Shown here: positions 24,088-34,839 of the stretch, piece by piece
Layout: each line of letters starts with the position of its first letter
Numbering within the stretch: the stretch's first letter is position 1
Source of the DNA: Laccaria trichodermophora
Taxonomy: Eukaryota; Basidiomycota; Agaricomycetes; Agaricales; Hydnangiaceae
Direction of reading: 5' to 3'
Length of the DNA: 64,000 nt
NCBI GenBank assembly: GCA_018417955.1
Contig: JACTVC010000002.1
Location: forward strand, 3,038,001-3,102,000
Made by a program: the position numbers and the translations under genes
The notes under the pieces: generated by a model
What the model saw: the letters and a program-made list of their open reading frames with translations, nothing else
Told to the model about the DNA's origin: nothing
Database searches by the model: none

Positions 24088-24439
24088 CTACACGTACACG
24101 CCTGCGCTGCAGAAGAGAGCTACGATGCCAAAACCTGCGAGGATACTGGCTGTAGAGGCGACGGCTGTTTCATGGATAGGGAAGGTGTGCTTTCGCAGGC
24201 TGGGGGAATGTATTAGCTGGGCAAAGAAACAAAAGGGTGTGAATTACGTTGAAAAGTAGAAAGTGAGAGCAAAGGTCGCCGTAAGGAGGATGAGGGCGAG
24301 GAATGGGAGAAGAGGGATGGGAACAAGAGGTGCAAATGGGGGCAGTGAGTGGTGCAGAACCTGGGCAAATGAGGAGATGAGGATTGAATTGGATTGAATA
24401 CTTACCGGTACTTACCTTTACTGACTGGTAGTCCTGCAT
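24088..24439 (-). CDS. OST5: Oligosaccharyltransferase subunit OST5 (TMEM258 family)
   Basis: Three exons: 24439-24416, 24360-24248 and 24199-24088, giving 82 residues (human TMEM258 is 79, yeast Ost5 86). It is a small two-helix ER membrane subunit of the N-glycosylation oligosaccharyltransferase. The first helix is around LLPFLALILLTATFALTFYF. The second ends the protein as ILAGFGIVALFCSAGVYV, closely matching the family's GFG...VGIYV end. The acceptor of the last intron is taken after CCCCCAG, because the earlier CAG would put a stop in frame. Its stop lies 4 bp from that of RPA12, and YOP1 diverges 177 bp upstream. Confidence 0.87.
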
Positions 24440-24616
24440 GGTAAACTGCTTCTTCCGTGTTTGTCAGTTGTTGTCATTGTGTTGTCGCCAGTTGCCACTT
24501 TGCGCCACGTCTGACGTATCTGAAACAAACACGTGTCATCAACGATATCAACCCTTTTCTCTCCAAACCACCATCATCTGCACCTGCATCTTGCCTTGCG
24601 CTCCCTCGTCTTCATC
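24440..24616. promoter_or_regulatory. Divergent promoter, OST5 / YOP1
   Basis: 177 bp separating the start codons of two ER membrane-protein genes, so regulatory DNA is probably shared. Pyrimidine-rich on the YOP1 side. No specific motif assigned. Confidence 0.45.
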
Positions 24617-25272
24617 ATGTCCGCCACTCAACGTCTTCAACAACACCCTCTCGTCGTTCAGGCCCAAAACAAAGCAGGTTACTACGTCAACCAGCTTGAC
24701 AAAGAGGTACCCGTTCCCCGTCCCGTTCTGTTCCTCATATTCTTACCATTGTACAAGCTCACAAAGTACCCTGTCCTGAACAATTTTGAACAGCGCACCC
24801 AAATTCCCAAAGTGTACACAGTTTTGGGAGGTCTTTTCCTCGTCGTCGTACTCCACACTTTCAATGCCCTCGCCGCTCCCATATCCAACCTCGTGGGTTG
24901 GGGTCTTCCCGCTTACCTCTCTTTCAAAGCCATCGAATCGCCTTCTCCCCATGATGACATCCAATGGCTCACTTACTGGGTTGTCTTCGGCTTTTTCAAT
25001 TTCCTTGAAAGCTTCGCCCTCCGCCTTGTTCTCTACTATGTCCCGTGGTATTTCGCTTTCAAATCGGCCTTCATCGTCTGGCTCCAACTCCCCGGCGTCC
25101 GCGTAAGTTTCATCTTGCTTATTTTTATCCTTGCATTCTAACAGCCCCCTTTTCCCCTTAGGGTGCTCAAATCACATATCTCAACGTGCTGAAACCTGTT
25201 CTTGCAAACATCAGCTCACAGTCGCGAGTCGTTGCGCCAGCTACCACTAATGCTGAACCATCTCACGAGTAA
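24617..25272 (+). CDS. YOP1: YOP1 (DP1/TB2/REEP family) ER tubule-shaping protein
   Basis: Two exons, 24617-25102 and 25162-25272, giving 198 residues. Family members form hairpins in the ER membrane and stabilise high curvature with reticulons. The TB2/DP1/HVA22 region is clear: LVGWGLPAYLSFKAIESPSPHDDIQWLTYWVVFGFFNFLE, then YYVPWYFAFKSAFIVWLQLPGVRGAQ after splicing. Hydrophobic hairpin segments lie near residues 60-90 and 100-160, and a short polar tail follows. The start MSATQRLQQHP is the first ATG. Confidence 0.95.
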
Positions 25273-25535
25273 TTGACGTGTAATCCGTTTTGCATCGCAT
25301 AACTTGTCTGTGTTTCCGCCATTCCTACGTTTATGCACAGAAATTAGTTGACGCTCACAAGATTTGTTGATGATGACGTGTTTTGACCATGAACCATTTT
25401 CTTTTTAACGTCCACCGATGTCTGCCTAGTTGGCCCTTACCTTACAGAGATCATTAGTAGTGGATATCGTTCAATAAAAAATTACATCTCCGCTGTTATT
25501 ATTTAACGAGTTTCCATCCACTTTTCAGTAAGTTT
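25273..25535. other. Gene-to-transposon boundary, no gene seen
   Basis: Downstream of YOP1, AT-rich, without coding signs. Marks the change from gene-dense DNA to the transposon at 25.5 kb. Confidence 0.4.
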
Positions 25536-25606
25536 GGGAATTGGAAGTTACGGCGCGCATAACGGCGATCGTTTACGGCGGGAGTTTCCGTAACAACAAA
25601 CGTGAC
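25536..25606 (+). repeat. Left terminal inverted repeat of the 5.5-kb transposon
   Basis: Contains GGCGATCGTTTACGGCGG followed by AGTTTCCG. Pairs with 30930-30998 in inverse orientation. Confidence 0.6.
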
Positions 25607-25658
25607 CTGCCACACCACGTTGAAACCCCTGTACTATCACGACCCTAGTGTTGCAAAC

Positions 25659-26135
25659 TCACCTAGTGTTGCAAATCACTGTCTCACACCTCAACGAACA
25701 GGACTGAGCCTCTGAAAATATTTGAGACAATGTAAACCAATATGCTTAACATGACTCTATTTTTTATTTGAGGAAAATCCCTCAGGAAACAAGCTTAGGA
25801 GGGTAGATATAGTGAAATTCTGTGGTTTGACAGCATGTTGCCCACCTAGAATAATTAAAACTGGGCGAAGAGTCGTAAAACTTTGTCCTAACAAAGATAC
25901 ATACTTATGCTAAACACTACAGATAAATTTGAGCCTATCTGTTGAGTAGCTCTATGAAAAGGACATTTGAGTGGGCAAGCGTGACAATTCAAAGCTGCCC
26001 ATTCGAACTCCGACGAAGGGTGGGCGTGCTGACATCAAAACGTGAACAGGGCGGAGATTGTAATCTCACCTCATCGTTTCTGATTTGGCGTGATCTGACG
26101 TGACTCCACCGTGACAAAATTTGCAACACTAGGTG
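25659..26135. repeat. Inverted-repeat-bounded stretch (possible nested MITE)
   Basis: An 18-bp sequence TCACCTAGTGTTGCAAAT at 25659-25676 recurs inverted at 26118-26135, and a near copy lies immediately to the left. There is no coding sequence between. Target duplication not evident. Confidence 0.5.
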
Positions 26136-26421
26136 ATTTTCTCTTTTGCCTCGGCACCTACCTCACCCACCTCAGATAAATACGAAAAAAGCATATTATG
26201 AAAGCCTAGAACTAAGGCTTTCCAATGGTCAAAGAATTACAAAAATTGGTTGAGTTCTTGAGGCACTATAGTGGTTTGATTGGAATATTTGCAACACCCC
26301 GTCAATGATAGTATAGTGCGTGCTGCATCCGCATCACATACTGCCAATGCTACCCGCCGCCAATGCCCTCGACAAGCTCAAGGAGCACCCAGTACTTTGA
26401 CACCTCAGCCTAGATGGCGTT

Positions 26422-28560
26422 GTGACATTCACATGCCTTGCGAGCCACCTCAAACGCGATATCCTCCAACCACAACCGATCCCACAGAGTAACCCATCAA
26501 TTCCGCCTGCTGTCCTGCCCCTGCCTATTACGAATTTTCTTGGAGCTTCTCTGGGAATGTCCACCAATGACATTGATGATTGTTGGGATGTTTTGCAAGA
26601 TTATGTGTGGGAGATACCTGTAGTGCTGCTTTCATCAATGGACTTTCATTTGTTCAAACAATTTGGATGGCCATGTGGATTGAGTTGAGTAGATACTCAT
26701 TTGTAAATGGACTCAGTTTTCTTATCTAGTATGATGTAGCCACAATATCCATATACCTGCCCAACGACTGTTGTATGAATATAAATTGTCCAAACAATCA
26801 ACCGCTTAAGAAGGAGTATCACAAAAAGGCCATCGTGTACATGATAGACTCAGGGGTTCAGCCTGCGTGGAATACATCACTCTACTGTCCAAGTAAGTCA
26901 TCACCCCTGCATGATCAAGTGTCGTTCTGAATGGTATAATACTATAGAATGTCATACAAGTTATCACAACAACTACAGCGTTAGCAAAGGGCTGTGAACA
27001 TACTACCCTGGACTTCCTAAATTGATACAAGTTAGAGAACACCAATTTGTGGAGACTCGGGTGGCCAATCATTGGCACGCATTGATGCTCTATGGGTGGT
27101 AAGTTGGTATTCAGGCATGTTCATCAAGCAGCTTATGAAAATTGATGGATAAGGTTCTCGGCTTCGAACGCGAGCAGGCTATTCAAGTTGACAATGACAG
27201 ATGGTGACTATTTCCAACCATACGAGTGGGGGCTTAGTGATACCCTCACTACAAACCATGTGTGGGATAGCTTCGTAATCCTGTCATTACTTGATGATGC
27301 TGTATCTCATGGACATCTCCTCACTGTCCCTCATTCAGGAACCCAGTCTGACCGCTTCAACATGGCAATGGAAGAGCGCACTCAATGGATAGTACTCAAT
27401 GGACAGCCTGATGCCGTTCGCCATGCATGTGACCTTTGTATGAGAATTTTTCTCATGCCAGATGGAACTTTTTGTGCATGGTTATTTATTCTATTTAATT
27501 CAATCTCATCTTGATCAGGTAAATGTCAGGCCATCGTTGGTGATGGTCTCAGCTAGGGAGGCCCTGTTGTGGTGTATTCAGGTGTAAGGAACCTTTGCTG
27601 AACAACCAACATCGGTTTTGTGTAGGACACCAGAACCTGCACGGAGTCTGTGCAATAAATGGCTGTGAGAATCCAGTTGTTGAGCTTGTTAGCAAAGATC
27701 CCAAGGGCAGCCCTCCAAAGCTATCAAAGAAGAAAACCTGTTCACTGCCTCTTCATCAGGAAATCGAGACGAAGCACCAGCAACGAAGTACTGGATCATT
27801 TTTGTACAAACAATGACTTCAACATGCTCAGATCTCTCAACCCGTTGACAGCTTCTCCAGTGCACATCGTGTCCAGGAACAGGATCTTCAAGAAGACTTT
27901 GAGTCCTATCTTGTTGCTGGACAGCAGATCGTGATGAACACCATCAAGAACCCTGGCACGATTGGCGTTGCTGATGACACTGTTGAACCTGTTGATCCCT
28001 GTCCATCAAAGTCTGCACAAGGAAACCGAACACTTAAAGCACAGTTTGGGCAACACCGGACACACAACGAGCAGACATTGGTTTGACCATGTGGTGTAAT
28101 CTTTGCTCGCATGACTATGTTTGGTGCAGAGGCTGTTTCGAATTTTTTGGTCATGGTGAAGAACACGTTCTCCATACCAGGCACCCAGAAGCCTGAACAC
28201 ATTTTCTATGACACAAATTGTGATGCACGGCAACAAGCTGAGAAGGACCCATGGTTTAAAGGTGTTGGAATGTGTGTCGACGCCTGGCATTTTCGCAACA
28301 AGCATGCTGTCACCCATACTTACTGTCAACTCAATTGCAACCCGGCGCTGTACCCCGAACTGATGGACACATTCTCTGGATGGTTCTTCAACACCTCGAT
28401 TGCTGAACAAACAAACACATGGCTTGGTGGGTACCATTCAATGTGCTGAGAGATGTTGCCTGCCAAGTTCGACTTCTTGCTTGATGAGATGATCTGGCTT
28501 CGAAATATTGAGATGATCAAGCGGCTCTATTGGGAGGGCCGACACCCATGCGACTTGTAG
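26422..28560 (+). pseudogene. CxC5/CxC6-type KDZ-transposon-associated protein, nonsense-mutated
   Basis: A coding path with introns can be followed. It runs: NDIDDCWDVLQDYVWE; a cysteine cluster (CPNNQPLKKEYHKKAIVY, then YCP, then CHTSYHNNYSV after an intron with GTAAGT donor); WHALMLYGW; FSASNASRLFKL; CKEPLLNNQHRFCVGH; AINGCENP; FYDTNCDARQQAEKDPWF; MCVDAWHFRNKHAVTH; EQTNTWLGGYHSM and LLDEMIWLRNIEM. This matches, from memory, the CxC5 and CxC6 cysteine clusters found with KDZ transposases in mushroom genomes. TGA codons interrupt it at 26995, 28084 and 28447, each where Arg is expected. A one-base deletion is apparent near 27553. It is therefore probably inactive. Confidence 0.75.
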
Positions 28561-28758
28561 GATTTCATGTAACTTTACCCTTTTGTCTTGTAGTGACACT
28601 GTTGAAAAGAAAAATTACAATTACATGTATCTAATACCATAAGAATACAAAGCTACTCTAATATAAAACAAATGATCCTACAAAACGGGGAGAGCAAGGG
28701 GAGCTAACAATACAAGGCTACTCTAATACAAAACGAATGATGCTACAAAATAGGGGAG

Positions 28759-30865
28759 CTACTTCAATGGAAGACCCTTTGCGAAACGCGACCAGTGTCC
28801 AGCACTGGTGTGTCTGGCATCAAGAAAAGCCTTGCGTAATTTGGGCAGGGCATCCTTCCACTGTTTTACCTGGTCATGGTAGGTGCTTGATGTTGGAGGA
28901 TTCTGTTCGAAAACCTTTGAGAAACGTTGTTGGTATGTACCCCCACCATCCTTGAGAAGTTCATGCATTTTTCGGAAGCCATGGACCATGTTGACGACAT
29001 ACATGTTGGCCGGCCATTTGAGAGATGAGCCAGGGATTTGGGGTGGTGGCCCGGTGAGTGGCAAGAGCACACCAGAGACTGTGGCAAGCGTGTCTGGTGA
29101 AAGGGAGATAGAACTTGTAGGTGTAGGTGGTGTTGCTGGTGGCGTCACTGACGCTGAGGAGAGTGCCGAAAATGGGAAGAAAGAAGCTGTAGAACAAGCA
29201 GATGTCGTAGTCATAGGAGGAGATTGTGGAGAACTAGGGATGGAGATAGGACTATGAATGGAAAGGCCTCCAGGCACAGTGGGGATGACAAAAGGGGAAA
29301 GCTTGAGCTGCTTGGATGGCGGATGCTCAGTACCTGGCTCTTGTTTGATCTTACAAGCTGTACAGGTTGAAAAGAATTTATGAATAGAACCATGAAATGG
29401 TGCAACAAACAACGTACTGATATCTGAAATGATTTGGACTTCTCCCTCAGATTCCCCATCATCCAACTCCAAGGCCTGACCCTTTCCTTTACGCTTGGCT
29501 TTCATTGCAACATGGACATTCAAAATGTAGGAGCGAGACAAAGAGTCACCCTTTTGGGTAGCAAGGGCGAGCTTTGTGTCAAAGTCTTCACACTCAATAC
29601 CAGTACGGCGAAGGAGAAGATAGCCATCAGTTTTGACTGCGTGCACATACAATGTCGGGCACTCGATCCACTCGAAAGTCAACGTGTCGTAAAAATCAAT
29701 GTCACCTTCCCCAAGGTGTTCAAGAAGACCTGGTGAGTCAGTGAGTCTAAACTTTGGCCAGTCACAAATATCTGAGCTGGGGATGGGAATTGTCACCAGC
29801 TTCGTGCCAGCCTAATACGAGCATTAATAAATATGTAAAATGAGCTGATTATATGTGCACCTTTGACCACCAGACAACCCAGAACCGCTTGATCAGCTCC
29901 AAATCAACTTGGCCTTTGCAGATAGCTTGAGGGACCTTTGTATGGTCTTCATGACAGTGCATCCAATCATCACTCAGGTGCGAAGTGATGGTGGGATAGT
30001 TTGAGGCATTGACGCGGGTGACAGGAAGCCCTTGAACGAGGATGGAAGTCGAGGGTTCAGATGCAGGAGAAAGCACCTGAGAAGAAGCAGGAGGACTCAA
30101 GGCAGCAGATGTTGACGAAAGAAGGGAAAGTGACTCTGCCACTGCCCTGCGGTAATCCTCATCCTCCAAGCGTTCGAGCTCTGCCTCATGTTCTGCTTCT
30201 TCCTGCTGTTTCCTTAAATTCAATTCCTCCTCTTGCTGCATAGGTGACATGGACATGGGTTTAGAGCGAAGCCAGGCAAGCTCCTCAGACGAGCGCTCTG
30301 GTTGGGTGGTGAGTTGGGGATCCAGTGGGAAATGGGAGGGCGCATTTCAGAGTGGTGTCGTCAAAGGGGGGGATGGAAGAGGGTTATGTGAGGAAGATCC
30401 TTTGAAGGCGACAAGTTTGGACAACTGCGCTTGGGAGAGCGCGGCCTCATTGTGTCCCTTGATGGAACAACCTCCCAAGACAATGCAACAGAACTTGCAT
30501 GCCTTGTTTGCACAGCTCCTGTGGGCATCCTTCTTGCAAGGTTCACGAGAACATGTCTGCTGTGCGCTGCTGTTGTTGGACTTGTGCATTGGTGGTTGAG
30601 GTGCTGGACTCCAGTTGGTGGGGGCGTCACCTTGCGCAAAGCTGTGAAAATACTGGCATGGGCATTGAAAACACTGTGTACCTGATGAGAACACGGTTGA
30701 TGGCTATGTATATGTGCATACCTTGATGTAAAAGCACCCTATATTCTTCCCAGTCTTTGACGGCCCTTCAACAAGTATGTCCCTGTAGCAGGTCCCACAC
30801 TTGTTCTTCCTGTTGACATCAGGATATCTCAGCATCGCGTATCTTGAGGACAGGGTATCACACAT
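28759..30865 (-). pseudogene. GRF-like zinc-finger, TE-associated protein with one internal TGA
   Basis: Exons about 30865-30722, 30673-29861 and 29811-28759. The N-terminus has NKCGTCYRDI, NIGCFYIKCFQCPCQYFHSF, a C-x2-C / C-x2-C arrangement with flanking aromatics like GRF zinc fingers, followed by a second Cys-rich part (ANKACKFCCIVLGGCSIKGH). Then come a Gln/Glu coiled coil (EEELNLRKQQEEAEHEAELE), a DSPGLLEHLGEGDIDFYD region, Ser/Pro low complexity and a C-terminal TYHDQVKQWKDALPKLRKAF. Joined length is about 670 residues including one TGA at 30347-30349, where the frame continues unbroken beyond it. Function unknown; its partner gene is convergent, with ends about 200 bp apart. Confidence 0.65.
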
Positions 30866-30929
30866 AGCACAAGGAAATAGAAGAGTGGGGAGGAATAGTG
30901 AATTGACGCGTACTTTAATTATAGTAAGT

Positions 30930-30998
30930 ACACGTGATGATGGCGGAAACTGCCGCCGTAAATGATCGCTGTAATTACGGCACCAGAATTTCCAATGC
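30930..30998 (-). repeat. Right terminal inverted repeat of the 5.5-kb transposon
   Basis: Inverse copy of the left end. On the minus strand it reads AGCGATCATTTACGGCGG and AGTTTCCG. Several differences from the left copy are C/T or G/A transitions at CpG. Confidence 0.6.
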
Positions 30999-31047
30999 AG
31001 AAATGCCCTCCCACTTTTGAGTTTCCGCCTCAAACTCTAATCCCAAA

Positions 31048-31263
31048 ATGGGTAGCCACGCAGAAACCAAACAAATTGATGTTTGGTTGAGATTTCGTGC
31101 TTGCCCTCCATGGTTCCAACTCGATGACGAATATTTACAGGAGCTTGCCAGCCTCATCCCCTACAAGACCTCCACCGTAAAGGTGTCTCTTTGTCTTTCC
31201 CATATTCACTACTGCTACTAGTACTAACGAGCATTCTTTCAGCCACAGATCATATTACAATGA
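31048..31263 (+). CDS. Small spliced ORF, 51 residues, unknown
   Basis: Exons 31048-31182 and 31243-31263. The intron has GTGTCT, a perfect TACTAAC branch site at 31222-31228 and a TTTCAG acceptor. The predicted product starts MGSHAETKQIDVWLRF and has no recognised family. It lies just outside the right inverted repeat of the 5.5-kb transposon. The good intron signals are the only support; it could be the remains of a longer gene. Confidence 0.3.
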
Positions 31264-32309
31264 ATCACCATAATCAAGAGGTGTCAGATCCACCGATCGC
31301 GGCCGTCTATCATGTTACGCAAGTGTGACAATCAGCAATTTCCGTGGGTTGGCACATCAGCATCAACAATGGTCAGCACCTTGGCAGTTTTGTATGAGGT
31401 AGCTCAATATTAGTTTGAATGGAGTGACATACATAGCTTGAATATAGCCATTACAACTAGAACTATTATACAAAGTTAAAGGAACTTGATGAGAGAGCCC
31501 TTGAGAAGAATGCTGAGACAGTCCAGTAGGGATAGGATGACTTACAAGAACTTCAATAGTATCTGCACAGTGTGATAGTGTTAGGATGGCTAGCTAGATG
31601 TTGTTTACATACCAAAAGATTTTGATTTACATCTGGTAGTTTCTCAAGTGGAAGATACATATCATCCTGGCCAAGTTCATGGCATCATGAGCAAAGAACT
31701 TGACGAGTGCCCTTGAAAGTGCCGCTTTTCTTGAGAGGCTGATTTTCTTTGTAAATAGTTGGTGAGAAGTTGAAAGTGAAGGGCTATGTGCAGAGAAGGA
31801 AGACTGGCAGGATACACAATTCACATTATAAATGTGCCATGATGAGAGAGGTATGTCGAGACTTGAGAGGGATGCGTCTTTAATGAAGGTGCGTTTGGAA
31901 TGGAGATCAGCTCAGATGCCACTGGCCTGCCATCTACCAAACATACCATGCAAATTGCTATATTTGGGGGGGTACTCTCTACCCTCCCCATGACATCATT
32001 GACAGCCAGGGTTGGGGGATCTGATGCCTCTTGACCATAATCCTTGCAACAAGAACCTGCTGCCTTGAATAACAAAACACTAGCCCTTGACTATCATGCA
32101 ACTTCATAGAATGAAGCACTCAGAAGGGCAATACAGTGTGGGCAGTGTTTTGCCTCAGGCAGTGGGTCACAAGCCTGAGGAAGCATTGAGCATTGAAGGG
32201 AAGTGGCTTGTGGAATGCTGAAGTGAAGGGCGAGATTCAGTAGGGCAGCTGAATGCACAACTGTAGGTGTGTTCTCTATGGATACCTTGTGTCTTGTCAT
32301 TCTATCCCT
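31264..32309. other. AT-rich intergenic DNA, no gene seen
   Basis: No frame with family signature, no clear repeat ends. Short open frames of 60-84 codons look accidental. Confidence 0.4.
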
Positions 32310-33437
32310 TTACAGAGCCCCCCTATTTCTGATCCAACAAGGTTGATATTCCTCAGGCAACTCGATATCAGTGATACGATGCTTGTGCCAGTCAACTGCA
32401 AATCCATCAAGGAGTTTATTATGAAGTTTGCCCAGCATCGCGGGCACCACCTGGTTGAGGTGCTCCTTTGGTCTGTGGTGCCCACAATTCAGCCAGTGGA
32501 AATAATCATTCCACATGCCCAAAGTCTTGAATTTCGCTGAGCCCTGAAAGATGTCCTTTGTAAGATTGTTGAACATGTTGTCCATGCGCTTGTCCCACTC
32601 TCCAGTCCAGAAAAAGCAACCTTTGTCAAGGATATCTCTTGATGGATACAGGGAACAGTCCTTGTCGCTATCACTGCGTATGCACCCAAAAAGGATGTCC
32701 ACTTCTTGGGGACTCATTTCGTCTGTGTATAGGAACAAGGGGTGTTCATCATCTGAATCAATGTAACAGCGCCTGTGCAAATATACATCTGGGGAGGGTC
32801 CTTCCATGTATTGTGCAACTAGCTCAGAGCTGCCCCATTTGCGACCTAGCCATGCTTCAGGTCCCCCTAGGCTTATCAGAACTCTTGTGTGTGGTCGGTG
32901 GATGATATCATTGACTCTGCTCATGTAATAGGCTCTCAAAGCACCAGGGGCTGTGTATGTGAATGGGGGTTCAATGACACATGTTGGCTTTCCCACCAAG
33001 CGGTCTGTGTCCAAGACTTCTCCTGGCTTGAACTGTTCAAAATCTTTGACTTTAACACTGATACTGAAAGGGATGCTGTGGGTGACTGCTTTGAAAAGAA
33101 TCCTGGCCAACGTTGATGCATCCTGCGAACAAGCAGCCCAGTAGTGTAGACATGCTTGCGCCCTCGAGTCTGGCAGCAACGAGTATCTGATGTCAAGGTA
33201 GTCCAGGTTCCAAGACAATGGCTTCTTACTAGCCCAGATGACAGTGTTGTTAGCATACTGGCCCCCCAAGGTGCATAGCTCCTTGATGTAGGAAGCTCAC
33301 CATTCCAGTAATTGGTCCTTTGGCTCAGCCCAGCTGTGTTCTGGAGATGCAGAACACCAACGAAAATCACATTCCCCTGAGCTGTGTGAATGACATGCTG
33401 CTGAAGAGGCTCTGGAGCTGGGAAGGCTCAATGGTGC
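32310..33437 (-). pseudogene. TE-associated ORF of unknown function, N-terminus broken
   Basis: A continuous frame at 33269-32310 encodes about 319 residues with natural composition (SWNLDYLDIRYSLLPDS, GEVLDTDRLVGKPTCVIEPP, YTDEMSPQEVDILFGCIRSD, KGCFFWTGEWDKRMDNMF, FKTLGMWNDYFHWLNC). I recall similar proteins scattered through mushroom genomes but know no function. Upstream the same frame continues (AEPKDQLLEW) after a single TGA at 33297-33299 and then runs into the foldback element at 33439. The 5' end is therefore probably lost by nonsense mutation and/or foldback insertion. Confidence 0.5.
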
Positions 33438-33438
33438 T

Positions 33439-34119
33439 ACAGTTGAGTGCAAAAAGAATGAAGGTTGGTTCATTTTCCTGGTTCTTTCTAAGAATCTATT
33501 GTACCTCAAATGTATTTGTGTATTCTTTTACATCATGTAGTTGTGTTACACTTCCCTTGGTATGGACTAATTTCAGTGAAAGCTGGAGCCTTGAGAAGGT
33601 TTTTATTCTGGAGGCCATTTTTGGCATCTGAAAAAAAAAATATGCATTAACTGGGGAGGTAGTCAGAACATACCTCTGGTCAACCTGAATGAGCCTATCA
33701 AAGAATCAGTCAAAAATACTGAGTGGTTAGGTCTGTAGAGGCTTTGGAAAATGGCTTGTTTTGTCTAAAACAGGCCAAAAATGACCAAAATAGCACAAAA
33801 TGACCATTTTCTAGAGGCTCTACAAGCATAACCACTCAGTATTTTTAACTAATTCTTTGATAGGTTCATTCAAGTTGACCAGAGGTATGTTCTGACTACC
33901 TCCCTAGTTAGTGCATATTTTTTTTTTCAGATGCCAAAAATGGCCTCCAGAATAAAAACCTTCTCAAGGCTCCAGCTTTCACTGAAATTAGTCCATACCA
34001 AGGGAAGTGTAACACAACTACATGATGTAAAAGAATACACAAATACATTTGAGGTACAATAGATTCTTAGAAAGAACCAGGAAAATGAACCAACCTTCAT
34101 TCTTTTTGCACTCAACTGT
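33439..34119. repeat. Foldback palindrome, 681 bp (316-bp arms, 49-bp spacer)
   Basis: 33439-33754 recurs inverted at 33804-34119 with no indels (mirror sum 67558 at several checked points) and only scattered transitions. The centre is near 33779. The same 60-odd-codon open frame therefore appears on both strands. No transposase. Confidence 0.9.
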
Positions 34120-34272
34120 ACCATTGACCACACCCATCTTGAGGTCATATTGAGTGGTGAGGTTGGGACTGGCACTACTAGCTGTGGGTGTGTGGCTGGT
34201 ACCCAACTAGGACAAGGCAAGACCTGTTGATCGCATTGTGAGTCTGCGTCCATGGGGCTTCCTGTCTCACCT

Positions 34273-34730
34273 TCACTTCAGTCACCCACCTTGAACAAGC
34301 TATTAGCCTTGTAAAATGTAAGAATGTATCCAGGCTAATAGGTTGTGCCAGCCATTTATTTTTTTGCCTTTGGGAGAAAATATAATATTGGATTGGGTAG
34401 AAAATGTTTGACCTTTAATATTGTGACCAGAAATGTTTGGGTAGATAAATTGTGTTCAAAAATATCCTAGTCAAGTGAAAGTGGTCAGAAATGTTTGAAG
34501 GGTTTCAGACTGGTAAGAAATATTTGAGCCAAGTCAAACTGGCCAGAAATGTTTGAGGTGTGCCAGAGTGGCTAGAAATGTTTCAGTAGTGTGACATCAG
34601 TCGGATATGTTCTAAGCATGTCACACTGCTGAAAAATCTTTTGGCCTTGTCACATGGCTCAAACATATCTGACCAGTGTCACAGAGTATCTGGGGTCCCA
34701 GTTTTTTTTTTTAAACCTGGTTTTTTTGGC
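34273..34730 (+). repeat. Truncated copy of the palindrome-arm repeat family
   Basis: Begins CACTTCAGTCACCCACCTTG as at 42856 and 54642. Continues with the TATTAGCC and GTGACCAGAAATGTTTG blocks and a short tandem of about 32 bp (ctg.cagaaatgtttga), then diverges after the poly-T at about 34700. Confidence 0.7.
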
Positions 34731-34839
34731 ACAGCTTTCTCAATATTTGCACATTGCTTTTCTTTTCTTTATCCAGATCACAACCCAATGTTTTGTCCAT
34801 TTCAAACCATGTATAGTTCTATTCTATAACAGCTACTGC

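Larger units (their letters stand above)
25536..30998. mobile_element. Decayed TIR DNA transposon with KDZ-associated genes, about 5.5 kb
   Basis: Imperfect inverted repeats bound the unit. The left end reads GGCGATCGTTTACGGCGG, AGTTTCCG and ACGTGA; the right end carries AGCGATCATTTACGGCGG, AGTTTCCG and ACGTG inverted, and the similarity extends to ATTGGAA on both sides (roughly 50-70 bp, about 80% by eye). Inside are two convergent, nonsense-mutated genes: a CxC5/CxC6 cysteine-cluster gene of the type associated with KDZ transposases, and a GRF-like zinc-finger gene. No target-site duplication could be fixed. The inverted repeats and gene content are seen; that they form one unit is inferred. 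Confidence 0.65.

Noticed and set aside
25990..26030. Possible tRNA B-box-like sequence (minus strand GAGTTCGAATG)
   Set aside because: No A box or cloverleaf could be built around it.
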